Below, one piece after another: positions 21,276-37,830 of a DNA stretch of 64,000 nt. The number at the start of each line of letters is the position of its first letter. The first letter of the stretch is position 1. The stretch is from Chlorella sorokiniana. Lineage: Eukaryota > Chlorophyta > Trebouxiophyceae > Chlorellales > Chlorellaceae. Location: the NCBI GenBank assembly GCA_025917655.1, contig CP084613.1:3660001-3724000 (forward strand). Reading direction: 5' to 3'. A program made the position numbers and the translations under genes. The notes beneath the pieces were generated by a model that saw nothing but the letters and a program-made list of their open reading frames with translations, was not told where the DNA came from and did no database searches.

Positions 21276-24200
21276 TCACTTGCCGCGCAGGTCAATCAGG
21301 GTCTGCACCACGCTGGGGTCCGCCAGGGTGGAGGTGTCCCCCAGCTGGTCCTCCTCCTTGCTGGCAATCTTGCGCAGCACGCGGCGCATGATCTTGCCGG
21401 AGCGCGTCTTGGGCAGGCCGGGGCCCAGTGGATGACGTCAGGGGTGGCGATGGGGCCGATGGCCTTGCGCACCTGCGCCATGCGCAAGAATGGGGAAGCA
21501 AGCAGTACATGGGGTCGACAGAAACCGAGTCAGTGTGCTTGCAGCTCAACAAAACCCCTCCCAGGAGCTGCACCTCCTTGTCAAGGCGCAGCAGGGCAGT
21601 TCAGCAAGGGCGGCATTGCGCCAAAGGCCCTTTCGTCGCCCCCTGGGCGATGCATCCCGCCCGCTCCCCACAGCCCACCTGAGCGATCAGCTCCTTGCGC
21701 ACGGACTCGTCGGGCGGGTACTCGTGGCCGCCCATGAGGGTGACAAAGGCGTAGATGGCCTGCCCCTTGATGGCGTGGTCCACCGGCACCACCGCCGCCT
21801 CTGCACACAGGTGGTGCCCCACCAGCGCAGACTCCACCTCGGCGGTGCCGATGCGGTGCCCGCTCACGTTGATCACGTCGTCCACGCGGCCTAGGATCCA
21901 GTAGTAGCTGCGACGGTTGAGGTGCAGAGTCCTTGTTTGAACACTTCAAGCAAAGCAGCGAGCTGCAGACCGCACAGCGTCCCCACACCCGCCCCGCCGC
22001 TGCCGCCTGCACGCGCCCCGCACCCGTCCTCGTCGCGGCGGGCGCCGTCCCCGGTGAAGTAGTAGCCCTTATAGTGTGAGAAGTAGGTCTGCTCGAAGCG
22101 CGCGTGGTCGCCCGCCACGGTGCGCAGCATGGAAGGCCACGGCCGCTTGATGACCAGGTAGCTGGGGGACAGGACGGTGGGAGGTGGGGTGAGGGCGAGG
22201 TGGGCAATCGAGGAGGTAGAAAGCGGCGGGTGGGCGACAAGGGAGGCGCGATGATTAAGAGGCAGGCAGGGGTAGCCAAGGCACAAAAGGGGAGCGCCAC
22301 AATAGAAAGCCCTGCGAGCCATACGCCCGCAGCCCGGCCAACAGCCGGGGCCCGTGGGAGGCCGCGCCGCGCCGCGGTTGCGCCCACGCAGCTCTCACCC
22401 CTGGCCTGGGCCCTCCACCTCGTTGCCCTTGTCGTCCAGGATGGCGGGTTCCACGCCAAAGAAGGGCAGGGTGGCGGAGCCGGGCTTCAGGGGGTGGCCC
22501 CGGCAGCGGCGTGATCATGTGGGCCCCCGTCTCCGTCTGCCACCAGGTGTCCACGACCGACACGTTGGAGTTGCCCACAACCTGCAGCGTGGGCCAGGGT
22601 AAGCAATGCATCAGGTTGGGTGGGACAACCACAGAGGCCACAAGGCTACGTTGCGCGCGTTGGGGCAGCAGCCAGAGCAGCTGCACGGCAGCTGCGAGTC
22701 GGCAGCTGGGCCGGCGGCAGCGGTCCAACCCCGCCCCCACCTCGTAGTACCAGCGCCAGGCCTCCGGGTTGATGGGCTCGCCCACCGTGCCCAGCACGCG
22801 TAGGCTGGAGCGCCTGCAGGGCCATGGCAGTGGGAACAATCAGAAGGACCCCCGCAAACCAAGCGCGCGCCCAGAGGATGCAGGGCCAGCACAGGGCGCT
22901 GCCAGCACCCCGACCGCAAGGCCTCCACGCCAGCCTCGCCTCACTTGTGCTTCGTCACGTGCTGGTCTCCGCAGGCCATGAGGGTGCGGATGGCGGTGGG
23001 CGCGGTGTAGAACAGGGTCACGTTGTACTTGTCGCACACCTCCCAGCAGCGGCCGGCATCGGGGTAGGTGGGCACACCTGGAGCAGCAAAACAGTTGGGA
23101 CAGCTATGAGAGGGGGAAGGGGCCTGTCACTGCCTGACTGGCACGGATGGCTGTGGAGCAGGCCCCCAGCGTAGCTGACACGCGTGCAGGGAGCAGAACC
23201 ACTGCTGTTGCTGCGCTGTGGGCAGGGCTCACCCTCAAACAGGACCTGCTGCGCGCCCATGAGCAGCGGGCGAAGAAGGTCACATAGGAGTGACCTGCAA
23301 ACGTGATGTGGCATGCGGCAAGAAAGTGACACTTTTCACACGCGAACACAAATACGGCCAACAGGCCGCTCAAGGTTCAGGCTCACTGTGGGGACTCAGC
23401 CAACACCCGGCCTCCGTAACACAGAGAGCAGACTCTTTCACAGCAAGCAAAAGCCATTGGCTCAGCCCCAGCCGCGCTGCGGTACCCACCCGTGATCCAG
23501 CCGCAGTCGGCGGTACACCAGTACACGTCATCCAGCTTGTGGTCAAACACGTACTGCATAAATGGGAGCCAGCAGCGCGCGGACCGCATGAGCAAACCAC
23601 AGGGTCACGAGTCCTATTCCGTCTTCCCAGGCAGGCAGGCAACATGCACATCAGAGCCTCACATGGAAGGTGGCGGCGGCGCCGCACATGTAGCCTGCAG
23701 TGGTGTGCAGCACACCCTTGGGCTTGCCGGTGGAGCCTGAGGTGTAGAGCTGCGGAGTGGGGGCAAGTGCAGATGGGGTTAACGAGCAGCATTTGTCAGC
23801 ACAGCTGACCCAGCCTCACAACTAGGCTGCGTCTCTTTCAGCTCGTTCCGGCCATGGTGCCCTCCTTGGCTGATGTCCCCCATGTCCCCACCCCCCACAC
23901 CACACTACACCACCCCCACCCACCCACCCACCCACACCTTGAAGAGCGGGTCCTCAGCGCCCACCCAGGCCACCTCGCACTCGGTGGGCTGGTCGCTCAG
24001 CACGTCCTGCCACCACACGTCGCGCCCCTCCACAAGCGAGGGCGCAATGGCGTCGCGCGGCACCCCGACGCCACGTGGTCGTACACCAGCACACGAGGCA
24101 CGTGCACCTGCCAACACAATGATTGGGGGCCACGCCACAGAGAAGACGGGTGAAAAGAAGACGGGTCCGCGCCAGCTGCCAGGCGTACCCCGCCCCTTTG

Positions 24201-25877
24201 CCCCCAGACAAGAAAGAAAGAGAGAAAATGCAACACAGCAGGCCCAACCCGCAGCCCCCACCAGCTCCCCACCTGCTCCTCGTTGTCCAGGATCTGCAGT
24301 GCCTCGTCCACAATCTTCTTCAGGTGGATGTGCTTGGGCCCGCGCTTCACCGCGGAGCAGGTGACCACCATCTTGGGGCTGGAGTCGGAGATGCGCCCCG
24401 CCAGCGACTCGGCCGAGAAGCCGGCAAAGACGACGGAGAAGACGGCACCAAGCGCGCGCAGGCCAGCTGCACAGAGGGTGTGAGGGGGGCCAGGGGGCCT
24501 CTCGGTGGTTTGCTGGCAGCTGCGGCAGCGGGAGCAGGGGGCCGAAGAAGCAGCAAGGAGGGGCTGGGCAAAATGGGCCAAATGGGGGCCAGGGCTGCGG
24601 CGCACCATGGTGGCGGGCAGCTCCGGGATCATGGGCATGTAGATGGTGACGTCATCGCCCTTGCCCACGCCCTGGCTCTTCATGTAGTTGGCGACCTGCG
24701 GGGGGCCGTGGCGGCACCATGTCCGATCGTGGCTGACCCGGCGTTTCGCAGCACGCTCATGCCTGTGCGAGGCCGCCCTCCCCTCCCTGCCCCCTCAGAC
24801 CATGGCTCTGCACACACCTGGCACACTTGTTCCAGCAGCTGCTTGTATGTGATCACGCTGTCCTGGCCCACGTCGTTGCCCTCCCAGAAGAAGCAGACGC
24901 GGTCGCCGTGCCCATCCTTGACGTGGCGATCCAGGCAGTTGTAGCACTGGAGATGGGTGGCGGGACACAGGTGAATCGCCGTCAAAATGCTACTGGCTGG
25001 CCATGGGTTGCTTGCCCTCAGTTGAAGGCCATGCAGGCGTGCCCCCACACAGCTGCAGAGCGCTGTAGATCAAGGCAGCCCCCAAGCTAGCGGTTACCCA
25101 CCACATTGGTCTCCGCGCCGTTGAACCAGGACACGTGGATATCGCCCTTGTTGAGATCCAGATTGTACCTGACCGAGGTGGCAGCAAATGCGTGGGTGAT
25201 AGGCGGCCAGTGGCCTCGCAGCAGCCTCAATGGCCTCGCAGCAACCTTTTAAACAACAGCGGCGGCAGGCAGGCAGAAAGCAGCGGCAGGCAGCAGGCTC
25301 CTACTTGTGGAAGTTTTCGCCGCTGTCCCACTTCTTGTTCCAATGGAACTGGCTCGCGAACTCGCCCCAGAAGCCCTGCAAAGCCCCGCCGCAGCGCAGG
25401 CACCGTGAGTCATGGGAATGGCGAAGTCTCCGACACGGCCCACACCCTGCTCATTCACCTCGGGGTCCTTCAGGCTGCGTGCATACATGTCCTTGTACTT
25501 GGCCAGGGAGTCCACATGGGCGCCCTTCGCCACATGCTCGGGGGCTGGTAGACGGACGCCATCTCGCCTACGAAATCATGTTCATGGGCCATGGTACCAG
25601 TATGAGCACGCGTGAGCTTGGGTTAGGGGCGGATCACCCACGAATTGCCAAGAGGCGAAGCAAAGGAGGCAATATGGCTTGCGAGACGGGTCAGCGGGCG
25701 TTAAAGAGAGTGTAACAGAGCCACCGAACGATCGGGAATGTAGCAACCCTCACCTGGCTTGTCTCCGTCAGGTGCCCCGAAACCACTCTGCAGCGAGGGG
25801 CTATCCGTTGTCGTAAGCGAAACGGGAATAGATGCGAAGCACCGAGGACGAGATAAATGCGTGCAGGTGCACAATGG
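21276..25877 (-). CDS. ACS: Acetyl-CoA synthetase
   Basis: AMP-forming acetate:CoA ligase, making acetyl-CoA from acetate, ATP and CoA. In order on the minus strand: [104 protein letters not shown], the adenylation loop [12 protein letters not shown] (about 23720), [48 protein letters not shown] and the A10 motif GLPKTRSGK whose Lys is catalytic and acetylation-regulated in the family, ending LIDLRGK at 21276. About fifteen exons. The frame slips near 22490-22502 and at 21418-21426 in C/G runs. The 5' end is unresolved: an exon ending at 25754 ([10 protein letters not shown]) joins in phase to the KAHVDSL exon but has no ATG before an upstream stop at 25878, so a further exon or a non-seen start is needed. 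Confidence 0.88.
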
Positions 25878-27838
<1,961 letters not shown>

Positions 27839-28578
27839 GCGAGGCGCTCAGACAGCGGTTTCTGAGTTTGTCAGGACGGGTAAGCAGCTTGAGCGGTACC
27901 AAGATCCAACAGTGGCCCGAAATGACTCGTGGCACCACCCGCTGCGTCTGCTGGGCAAGGGCACTCCGCAAGCTGCACTTGAATGCACATGCCCGGTCAC
28001 TCAGAGTGGTCCAGCACCTTTCACGTGAACCGCAGCATGGCAATCAAGATCACAATCATGTCATAGGAATGACGCAACACGGCCAGGTCCTTATAGGAGG
28101 CCGACGAGCAGCAGGCGAGGCAGCAGGCAGCAGAGCAAACAGAGAGAAGCAGATTTGTAAGCTATGCAGGAGCAGGTAGCCTAAATGCTGTGGTTGAAAG
28201 GCGATCAGATTTGTTGATGAGGGTCAGGGCGAGGACGAGGCAACGCGACACACAGGGGGCAACGATACTCCATGCGCCCTGAGCGAAGAGCGGTTCAAAA
28301 ACGTGGGGAGTGCTGCAATACACAAAAGAGCCTCATGTTGCATGAATGGATGTAGTTCAGTGGCGCAGGTGAGCTTTGATGCCCGCCTATGGGCGAACCA
28401 AGAGCGCTTGAGCTGAACCCGGGTGTCACTCTGTGCTGCCTGGCAGCTGCCGCATCCATTCAGGCGCTGCTAGGGGCCGCCGCCTGCAAAATGGGTAAGC
28501 GGCAGAGCCAAGGCCTGCGTGGGCCGCTCCCAGGGTGAGCCAGCACCTTGAACATCCCAGGTGGGCATCACATGTGCG
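27839..28578. other. Intergenic region with a short inverted repeat
   Basis: About 740 bases upstream of NKAP and downstream of the EF-hand gene. It contains TGAATGGATG near 28342 and its exact complement CATCCATTCA near 28453, about 100 bases apart. No coding content recognised. Confidence 0.4.
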
Positions 28579-29367
28579 TCACTTGAATCGCCGCAGCATG
28601 AGGCTGTCGGTCCAAGACTTGAGTCGGTCCACAATCTGCTCATCCTGCTCCCAGCTGCTCTCCAGCCACTCGCCCTGCTCCTGCGCCTCGTGCTCGCTGC
28701 GGCGGATGTGCAGGTCGGCGGCGGCCATGTGCAAGATGAGGTCCCGGAACTCGTCGCGGCTGATGGCCTTGCGCTCCAGGTCCACAGCATCCACAAACAG
28801 CTCTACAAACCCATAAGAGACAAGGCGATCAGGTGGCCACGCTCAGGAGCGTTTGCCAAAGGCAGGCCCTGCAAGCATCACTGCACATTGTGCCCGCGGG
28901 CGGCGGGAAAGCTTGACCCCCATCCCACCTGCTTGCTCATCGGTGATCTCCACCTGACGCGAGCGCAGCGCCTCCGCCACCTCATGCGCAGTCAGCAGGC
29001 CATCGCGGTCAGTGTCAAACTCGTCAAAGATGTGGCCCAGAGGGTTGCTGTACTGTCCTGATGGGATGCGCTGCCGCGCCAAAAGCTGCACAGGAAGAAC
29101 CCGGGGGGTGAACAGGAGGACTTCATAGAAATTCAACCGATCGCAACACACACGCCTAGGCAGGGTTCGGCGACTGCAAATGTGCCTTTAACTAAACGCA
29201 CGCGGGCTCACCGCGCCGGCAAACTCCTGCATGCCCTGGACGCGTGGGCTGTGGTGGGACTTCCCATAGGCATTGAGGAATGCTGCGTGCGCAACCTCCT
29301 TATCCTCCTCTGGCCCCGGCACACGACTAGCACGCACTTGGGCGGGGAATTGGGGACCACCAGGCAT
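28579..29367 (-). CDS. EF-hand calcium-binding protein
   Basis: Three exons keep frame from the ATG at 29367: 29212-29367, 28929-29085, 28579-28802, giving 178 residues. One canonical EF-hand is clear: FDEF-DTDRDGLLTAHE-VAEAL, with Asp at loop positions 1, 3 and 5 and Glu at 12. A second, degenerate hand (VDAVDLERKAISRDEFRDLI) follows across the next splice junction, so the protein probably binds one calcium tightly. The C-terminus is charged and helical (HIRRSEHEAQEQGEW, QIVDRLKSWTDSLMLRRFK). No signal peptide or transmembrane segment from this start. The open frame extends upstream to an ATG at 29508 through a Cys-rich stretch (LRCRHCQRQY, CLCRC), but a pyrimidine tract plus TTGCAG just before the chosen ATG suggests an acceptor there. 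Not assignable to a named family. Confidence 0.75.
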
Positions 29368-29992
29368 CGCTGCTTGCACAAACAGCCTGCAACGACACAA
29401 ACAGGTACCAGTGGCGTTAGTTGTCCAACGGTGCACGTCGGGAAGAGCATACTGCCGCTGGCAGTGTCGGCAGCGCAACTGCTGCACCTTGAAGTTGCAC
29501 GGCGTCAAAGGCAGCTCAGCAAGCGTAGGGGAGCTGCACAGGACCCTGTCGGGAAGCGGTCGCAGTTGGCGCGCAAGGCTGCATCACAACCGTTTCCTCA
29601 AGGGCCCACCTGCGTCCTCTGTGTGACTGCTGGATGAGGCGTGGGCTGCTACATGGCCAGGAGGCCGCAACAGTCTGCATAGTGAGGCTTTGTGCGCTTC
29701 AACGATAATAGGCTGTTCACAAAACTCGCGCGTTTGGGTAACACTGTTCCCACCGGGTTCCGAATCATCCGATACGTAGACCCGATTGATTTCCTCTCAG
29801 GCAAGTACACACCGTCCTGCCCCAACGCCCTGCTTGTCACAGGAGAAGGAGCCGGGCCCCCATCAATAAGCAGTCAATCGCGTCCGCTCAGTCGCAACTG
29901 TGGCAGCCCGAACGCCGCCCATCACAGTCAAAGGCACCCTGCCTTGATCATCTGGCTGCTGCTTCGCCAATCGACGGTCACGCAGTGCCAAG
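29368..29992. other. Divergent promoter region
   Basis: About 625 bases between the EF-hand gene (-) and CCT7 (+). Holds both promoters; an alternative start of the EF-hand gene reaches into it to 29508. Nothing else seen. Confidence 0.4.
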
Positions 29993-32900
29993 ATGGCGGG
30001 TATGCCGTTTGGAATGGTGAGCAGCGCTACAATTGACGCTGACAGCAGGGGAAAGGCCTGCCGCCACCACCCGTTCCTTGCTTCCAGCAGCCACCACGAC
30101 GTTGAGCTGAGCGCCTGATTCTCCCCGGTGCAGCAACCGCAAATTATCCTGCTCAAGGAGGGCACGGACACAAGCCAAGGCAAGCCGCAGCTGATTAGCA
30201 ACATCAATGCGTGCTACGCGGTGGCCGACGTCGTGCGCACCACGCTCGGCCCCCGCGGCATGGACAAGCTGATGCACACTGAGCGCGCGGTGACGGTCAG
30301 CAACGACGGCGCCACCATCATGAAGACCCTGGACATCGTGCACCCAGCCGCAAAGACCCTGGTGGACATCTCGCTCGCACAGGACGCCGAGGTGCGGCAG
30401 CGTTTTGGCGCAACCGGTTGTTTGGTTTGTGCTGGTTGCCAGCAGATGGCGTTGTCGCATGCATTGGTCACCTGTTTCACGCATCAAGATCAGACATGAT
30501 CTGGATGAGCCATGCCATACGAGCCGCTGACACTTTCCCAGCCAGCGCCTGCCGCTCCCGCAGGTGGGCGACGGCACTACCACAGTGGTGCTCCTGGCAG
30601 CGGAGTTTCTCAAAGCCTGCAAGGGCTTTGTGGAGGAGGGGGTGCACCCACAGGTGAGTGCACTAGCGCTGCAGCGTTGTGATAACTTGCGATGCTGCCC
30701 TTTTGCAGGCTAGCTGACTCTTGCTTCCATCGTGGCCTGCTGCACACTGCCGCCAGCTGGCTCCGCTTTGTTCTCCTTGCAGCGAGCTACAGCTTCTCCC
30801 TCCCCTCCACACCTCGCTGTGCAGGGCATCATCCGCAGCTACCGCCAGGCAGCGCAGCTGGCAGTGGCACGCGTGCGGGAGCTGGCGGTGGACATTGGGG
30901 GCAAGGGCCTGGAGGAGCGCAAGCAGCTGCTGGAGAAGTGCGCCCAAACGTCACTGAACAGCAAGCTGGTGCGCGGGGCCGCATGCGGGGTGATGTGGAG
31001 TCGTCCTTGTCAAGTATTCCTCGGCGAGTCAATGACCTGCAGCGGGCAGAGTCAATGACCTGCAGCGGGCAAATTCTCAGTGCCTGCCCACGGCATGTGG
31101 TTCGCCCGAGCGTGCTGCTTGCTGGGTGCAGGTGTCTGGCGAGCGCGACTTCTTTGCCTCCATGGTGGTGGACGCGGTGACGCGTCTGGACCCAGACGCC
31201 CTGGACCTGCGCATGCTGGGCATCAAGAAAGTGCAGGTGCGGCGCCCCTGTCGACACCTTTGTTGTGAACCTCTGCTGGGCGGTAGACCCTGAATTGGCT
31301 CTGCTGGCCAGCAGGCGTGTTGTCAGGCGGAGGGTTGGCAGGGCCTGGCCTGCGTGCTGCACCGCTTTTGGGGCTTTTTCACCGTGCTGCACTGAGCAAG
31401 GATGCCCTGGCCTCACTTCTCCTGCCAGGGCGGCGGCCTGCGTGACTCATTCCTGGTGGACGGGGTGGCGTTCAAGAAGACCTTCTCCTATGCTGGGTTT
31501 GAGATGCAGCCCAAGAAGTACGAGGTGAGGAGTCGGTGGGCAAGGGGTGGAGAGGAGGGGGCGGAGTTGGGGGCTTGGCGGGTTGTTAGGGTCCAGATGG
31601 ACACGCCCCAGACAGAGGCAGTTTGCCCTGCCACGCGAGCCCCAACAGTCTGTTGGTTAGCTCGCTCAGCTGCTCACCGCGCTGCCCTGCTTTCCGACGT
31701 GCAGGGCCCCAAGATTCTGCTGCTCAACATTGAGCTGGAGCTGAAGAGCGAGAAGGAGAATGCCGAGGTGCGGCTAGACGACCCCAGCCAGTACCAGTCC
31801 ATCGTGGATGCGGGTGAGGCGTGCAGCCATGGGCGCCTGTGCCTCTGATGCAAGCGCTGCCCCTGTCGTTCGCAGCTGCCAACAGAACGCCTGCTGGCAG
31901 CCTCGTTCATAACATTTGCCTCGCGCCGTTGCTGCTAATCAACCCATCCTCGATGGCCAACCACAGCAATCCCGTACCCCCCCAGAGTGGAACATAATAT
32001 ACGACAAGCTGGCCAAGTGCGCCGACAGCGGCGCCAAGATTGTGCTTTCGCGCTACGCCATCGGCGACCTCGCCACCCAGTACTTTGCCGACAGGGACAT
32101 CTTCTGTGCCGGGCGGGTGAGCTGCAGAGGCGGGGGGCCGGCTGGCCGTTGCGCCGCCCTCCTGGCGCCTCTTGCCTCACTGCCCCGGTTCCTGGCCCCC
32201 TTCCTCGCTCCCAGGTGCCCGAAGAGGACCTGCAGCGGGTGGCTGAGGCCACGGGCGGCCAGATCCAGACCACCGTGAACAACCTGGACACCAAGGCGCT
32301 GGGCACCTGCGAGGTGTTTGAGGAGCGGCAAGTGGGCGCGGAGCGGTACAACCTGTTCAGGGGTGAGCGAGCACAGGCGGTACAGCCGCACTGCACTTGC
32401 TGCCATGCTGGCTTGCCTGCAGCACATGGCCTCTCCCGGCGGGTTTGCCAACGCTTACTGCTCCTGCTGGCTGAGCAAACAGAGGAGCTGTCCCCCAGTC
32501 GTCTCGCTGGCTGCTGCCTGCAAGTGTGCTGTTGGGCCCTGACCATGGCGTCCCTGCCCCCTGCCCCCTTCCCCCTCTTCCCACCGGCGCACAGGCTGCC
32601 CTTCTGCCCACACCTGCACCCTTGTGCTGCGCGGCGGCTCTGAGCAATTTTTGGACGAGGCCGACCGCTCGCTGCACGACGCCATCATGATTGTGCGGCG
32701 CACGCTCAAGTCGCCGCAGGTGGTGCCCGGCGGCGGCGCGATTGACATGGAGCTGTCGCAGAGCCTGCGGTGCGCGGGCGAGCGGGCTGCGCCTGGCATC
32801 TTGACCTGTGCTGTCGTTTCGGCACGCCTGCGTCAGCCTGGTTGCTGCACCGGGCCCGCGTGCTGCTGGCCCGAGCCCGGGATGCCTGCCACCATGTGCT

Positions 32901-33686
32901 GCGCAGGGACCACGCACGCTCCATCCCCGGCAAGAGCCAGCTTTTCATCGACGCTTTTGCTCGCGCCCTGGAGGTCATCCCGCGCCAGCTGGCCGACAAC
33001 AGTGGTTTCGACGCCACAGGTGGGGCCCTGGTCTGGCAGGGCGGCAGCTTGAGCCGCCGCTGGGCCTGCTCCGCTTCTGCGCTTGGATTGAGAGTGGCCA
33101 GTGCGGCGTTCTCACCAGCATGCTAGCACAGAGACTGTGTGCATGTGCTCACCTGCATCGCCCTGCCCTGCCCGCCCGCAGACGTGCTGAACAAGCTGCG
33201 GCAGAAGCACGCCGCCAAGGACGGCAGCGGGCGCAACTATGGCATCGACGTCAACACGGGTGAGGGCGGGGACAGGGCAGCCTGGGAGGGCATGGCTGTG
33301 GTATGCTCAATGGAAGACGCTGCCTGTTGAATGCTGCTGTCGGTGCCTCAAGGCACAAGCAGGCCAACACGGCTAGGATTCCAACGACACAACAAACGTG
33401 GGCTTTCAGCCTTTCACACCCTCCGCTCCAACCCCCTCTCCCCCTGCCAGGCGGCGTGGTGGACACCTACGCCGCGTTTGTGTGGGAGCCTGCCGTGGTG
33501 AAAATCAACGCCATCACCGCGGCGGCCGAGGCAGCCTGCCTGGTGCTGTCGGTGGATGAGACGGTGCGCAACCCGCAGTCCGAGGCGCCAGACATGAGCG
33601 GCGGCGGCATGGGCGGCCGCGGCATGGGCGGCCGCGGCGGCATGAGCGGTCGCGGCCGCGGTCGTGGGCGTGGCATGAGGCGGTAG
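29993..33686 (+). CDS. CCT7: T-complex protein 1 subunit eta (CCT7 chaperonin)
   Basis: Thirteen exons keep frame (29993-30016, 30134-30391, 30564-30653, 30825-30968, 31132-31236, 31429-31524, 31705-31813, 31986-32116, 32215-32362, 32595-32769, 32907-33019, 33182-33259, 33451-33686) for 568 residues. CCT7 is one of eight subunits of the cytosolic TRiC/CCT ring that folds actin, tubulin and other proteins. Group II chaperonin motifs are intact: [60 protein letters not shown] with the nucleotide [21 protein letters not shown] diagnostic of eta, [45 protein letters not shown] and [10 protein letters not shown]. The C-terminal tail is Gly/Arg/Met-rich (RGRGRGMRR) like other eta subunits. No frame break anywhere. 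The first exon carries only eight codons. Confidence 0.97.
31026..31071. repeat. Tandem 23-base duplication in a CCT7 intron
   Basis: The unit beginning gagtcaatgacctgcagcg is present at 31026-31048 and again at 31049-31071 with no spacer, inside the intron between 30968 and 31132. Seen directly. Confidence 0.85.
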
Positions 33687-33874
33687 GGCGGTAGCGGGTG
33701 CCAGCAGCTTCTTTGCGCTGGCAACCTTTTTCAATCATGCTCAACTTGTTATACACAGAATTGCGGATGTCTTTAGCTGAACAGTATCAGAGGAGCTATC
33801 AGAGTTAGCATGAGGGAGGTATATTGCGTAGGCATGAGGGCGTATGGCATTTTAAGTACAGTCAGCCAAACGGG
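33687..33874. other. Convergent intergenic spacer
   Basis: 188 bases between the CCT7 stop and the bL34m stop, so the two 3' UTRs meet or overlap here. Confidence 0.4.
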
Positions 33875-34497
33875 TCATGCAGACAGCTTTCGCCGGCCCT
33901 TTTGCAAGCGGCGTCGCAGTACCCGCCGCCCATTGGCCGTGCTCAGGCGCGACAGAAAGCCGTGCCGCCGCTTGCGGATGATCAAACTGGGCTGGAATGT
34001 GCGTTTGGTGTTGCACAGCAAAGGCGCCTCGCCAGTGGGTGGGTCTGCATGGAGGAAGGGCAGCGAAGAAATGAGGTCACGACAGAATGGGTGGCAGGGC
34101 ACCCAGCCAGTCGGCAGCGTTCTAGGAGCTCACCCTGTATCTGGCCCAGCACATCATCCACCTCAGGTAAAACAATATCTTGGGGCTGCTGCTGCTGCAA
34201 TTCAAGCAACGCCTCTGCCGCGGGTGGCACCAAGACGTGCCGGCCGAGCAAGCACGGCACCGGCTCAGCTGCTGCCAATGTCGCCGCCCAGGCTTCTGCC
34301 GCTGCTGTGCTCTCGGCCGGCTGCTGCTCCGTCTGGTGCGGCTCCAGCCAGCTAGTAAGGCTTAGCTGCTGCACAAAGTGGCTGCTGATGTCGGGTGCCC
34401 ATGTGGAGAGGCTCCGAAGCACAGTGGCTGCAGCCGGCAGGCGCTCCCCTTGTTGCTTGATCACCATGCGGCTGGCACGGCGCAGGGCAGACAGCAT
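33875..34497 (-). CDS. MRPL34: Mitochondrial ribosomal protein bL34m
   Basis: Two exons keep frame: 34134-34497 and 33875-34044, for 177 residues. The last 45 residues are a textbook bL34: [20 protein letters not shown] followed by [20 protein letters not shown]. This small basic protein binds rRNA in the large ribosomal subunit. The ATG at 34497 was chosen because [20 protein letters not shown] is a good amphipathic mitochondrial presequence; an in-frame ATG at 34548 would add 17 residues. Between presequence and the bL34 core lies an Ala/Gln/Pro-rich spacer of about 100 residues ([20 protein letters not shown]), so the protein is much longer than bacterial bL34 (about 45 residues) and longer than most organellar forms. 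Mitochondrial rather than plastid location is inferred from the leader, because plastid bL34 is usually shorter. Confidence 0.87.
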
Positions 34498-34858
34498 TTC
34501 GAAGGTGGCAACGTGCGCCCTCTCAGGATGTGGGGAGCAGCAAGGCAAGCCGCGATCGACTTGATGGCAGGCTACGCTGCGCTGGCGGTCTTGTGCCTGG
34601 AACTTTGGGTGTTACACTCCCTGAGGGCAGGCATGTACCGCTGCGCCTGCACTACACATCCGCACCTTAGCTGAACTGAAGCATAAGCAAATCGTTAGCT
34701 GTTGTGTTTTCGGGTATCACCTTGGTTATTACTTTATCTCGGCAGCTGTACGCTGGGAACAGGGCACACCTGCAGTTCGGGTTGGCCTTGTGAGCCTCAC
34801 ACAGTCTTAAAGAACCCGCAGCGCTTCTCATTGTTCATATACAGCTAATTGAGTAACT
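34498..34858. promoter_or_regulatory. Bidirectional promoter region
   Basis: About 360 bases between the divergent starts of bL34m (-) and ALA dehydratase (+). AT-rich for this window from 34680 to 34850, including TTATTACTTTATC, in keeping with a promoter. No firm factor site can be named. Confidence 0.45.
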
Positions 34859-37325
<2,467 letters not shown>

Positions 37326-37830
37326 ATCCCCCTTTTCGCCGATGACAGTTGCTTGCGCTCGCCCTGTATTTGATTGCTGTGAATCTCCCTCTTTTGCTGT
37401 CAAACAGTTACCTGACTCACCGGCCGGCACAGTTCTGACGCCTGACAACGGGCAAAAGCAGGGGCAAAAGCAAGAGCTGGAATGTGCATAGCCTAACCAG
37501 ACCTACCCGTCTATGTGGTGTTCTTGATGAGGTTCCTGGCGGTGAAACCTTGCATGGCTTCCTGGAGTTGGCTGCAGGGCAGCTGCCACTATCGTGCTTG
37601 ATGTTGCCGCTCCCATCACCTGAGCCTGAGCGCCCGTCTGGGGCAGCGGCAGCCTTAATGGCTGAGGGGTGTTCTGGACTCGATGTCCTCTCACAGCTAG
37701 CGGCGGCGCTTCTTTGCCGTCTTTCTCAACAACTCAATATGTGCAAGGAATCAATGGGCAAGATTCAGGAAAATTGAACTACTGGTCCTAACTGGCCCTC
37801 AGCAACAGCAAGGTGAACGCAACAAGGGGC
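37326..37830. other. Convergent intergenic spacer
   Basis: About 505 bases between ALA dehydratase and the 3' end of the coiled-coil gene. No gene recognised; 3' UTRs expected. Confidence 0.4.

Noticed and set aside
28347-28462. tRNA-like sequence with an A-box match (TAGTTCAGTGG)
   Set aside because: No B box (GGTTCGANNCC) at a fitting distance, and the segment next to the complementary end does not form a T arm, so I do not call a tRNA.
33824-34564. 246-codon plus-strand open frame
   Set aside because: Antisense to the bL34m gene, whose C-terminal motif and intron phases are convincing.
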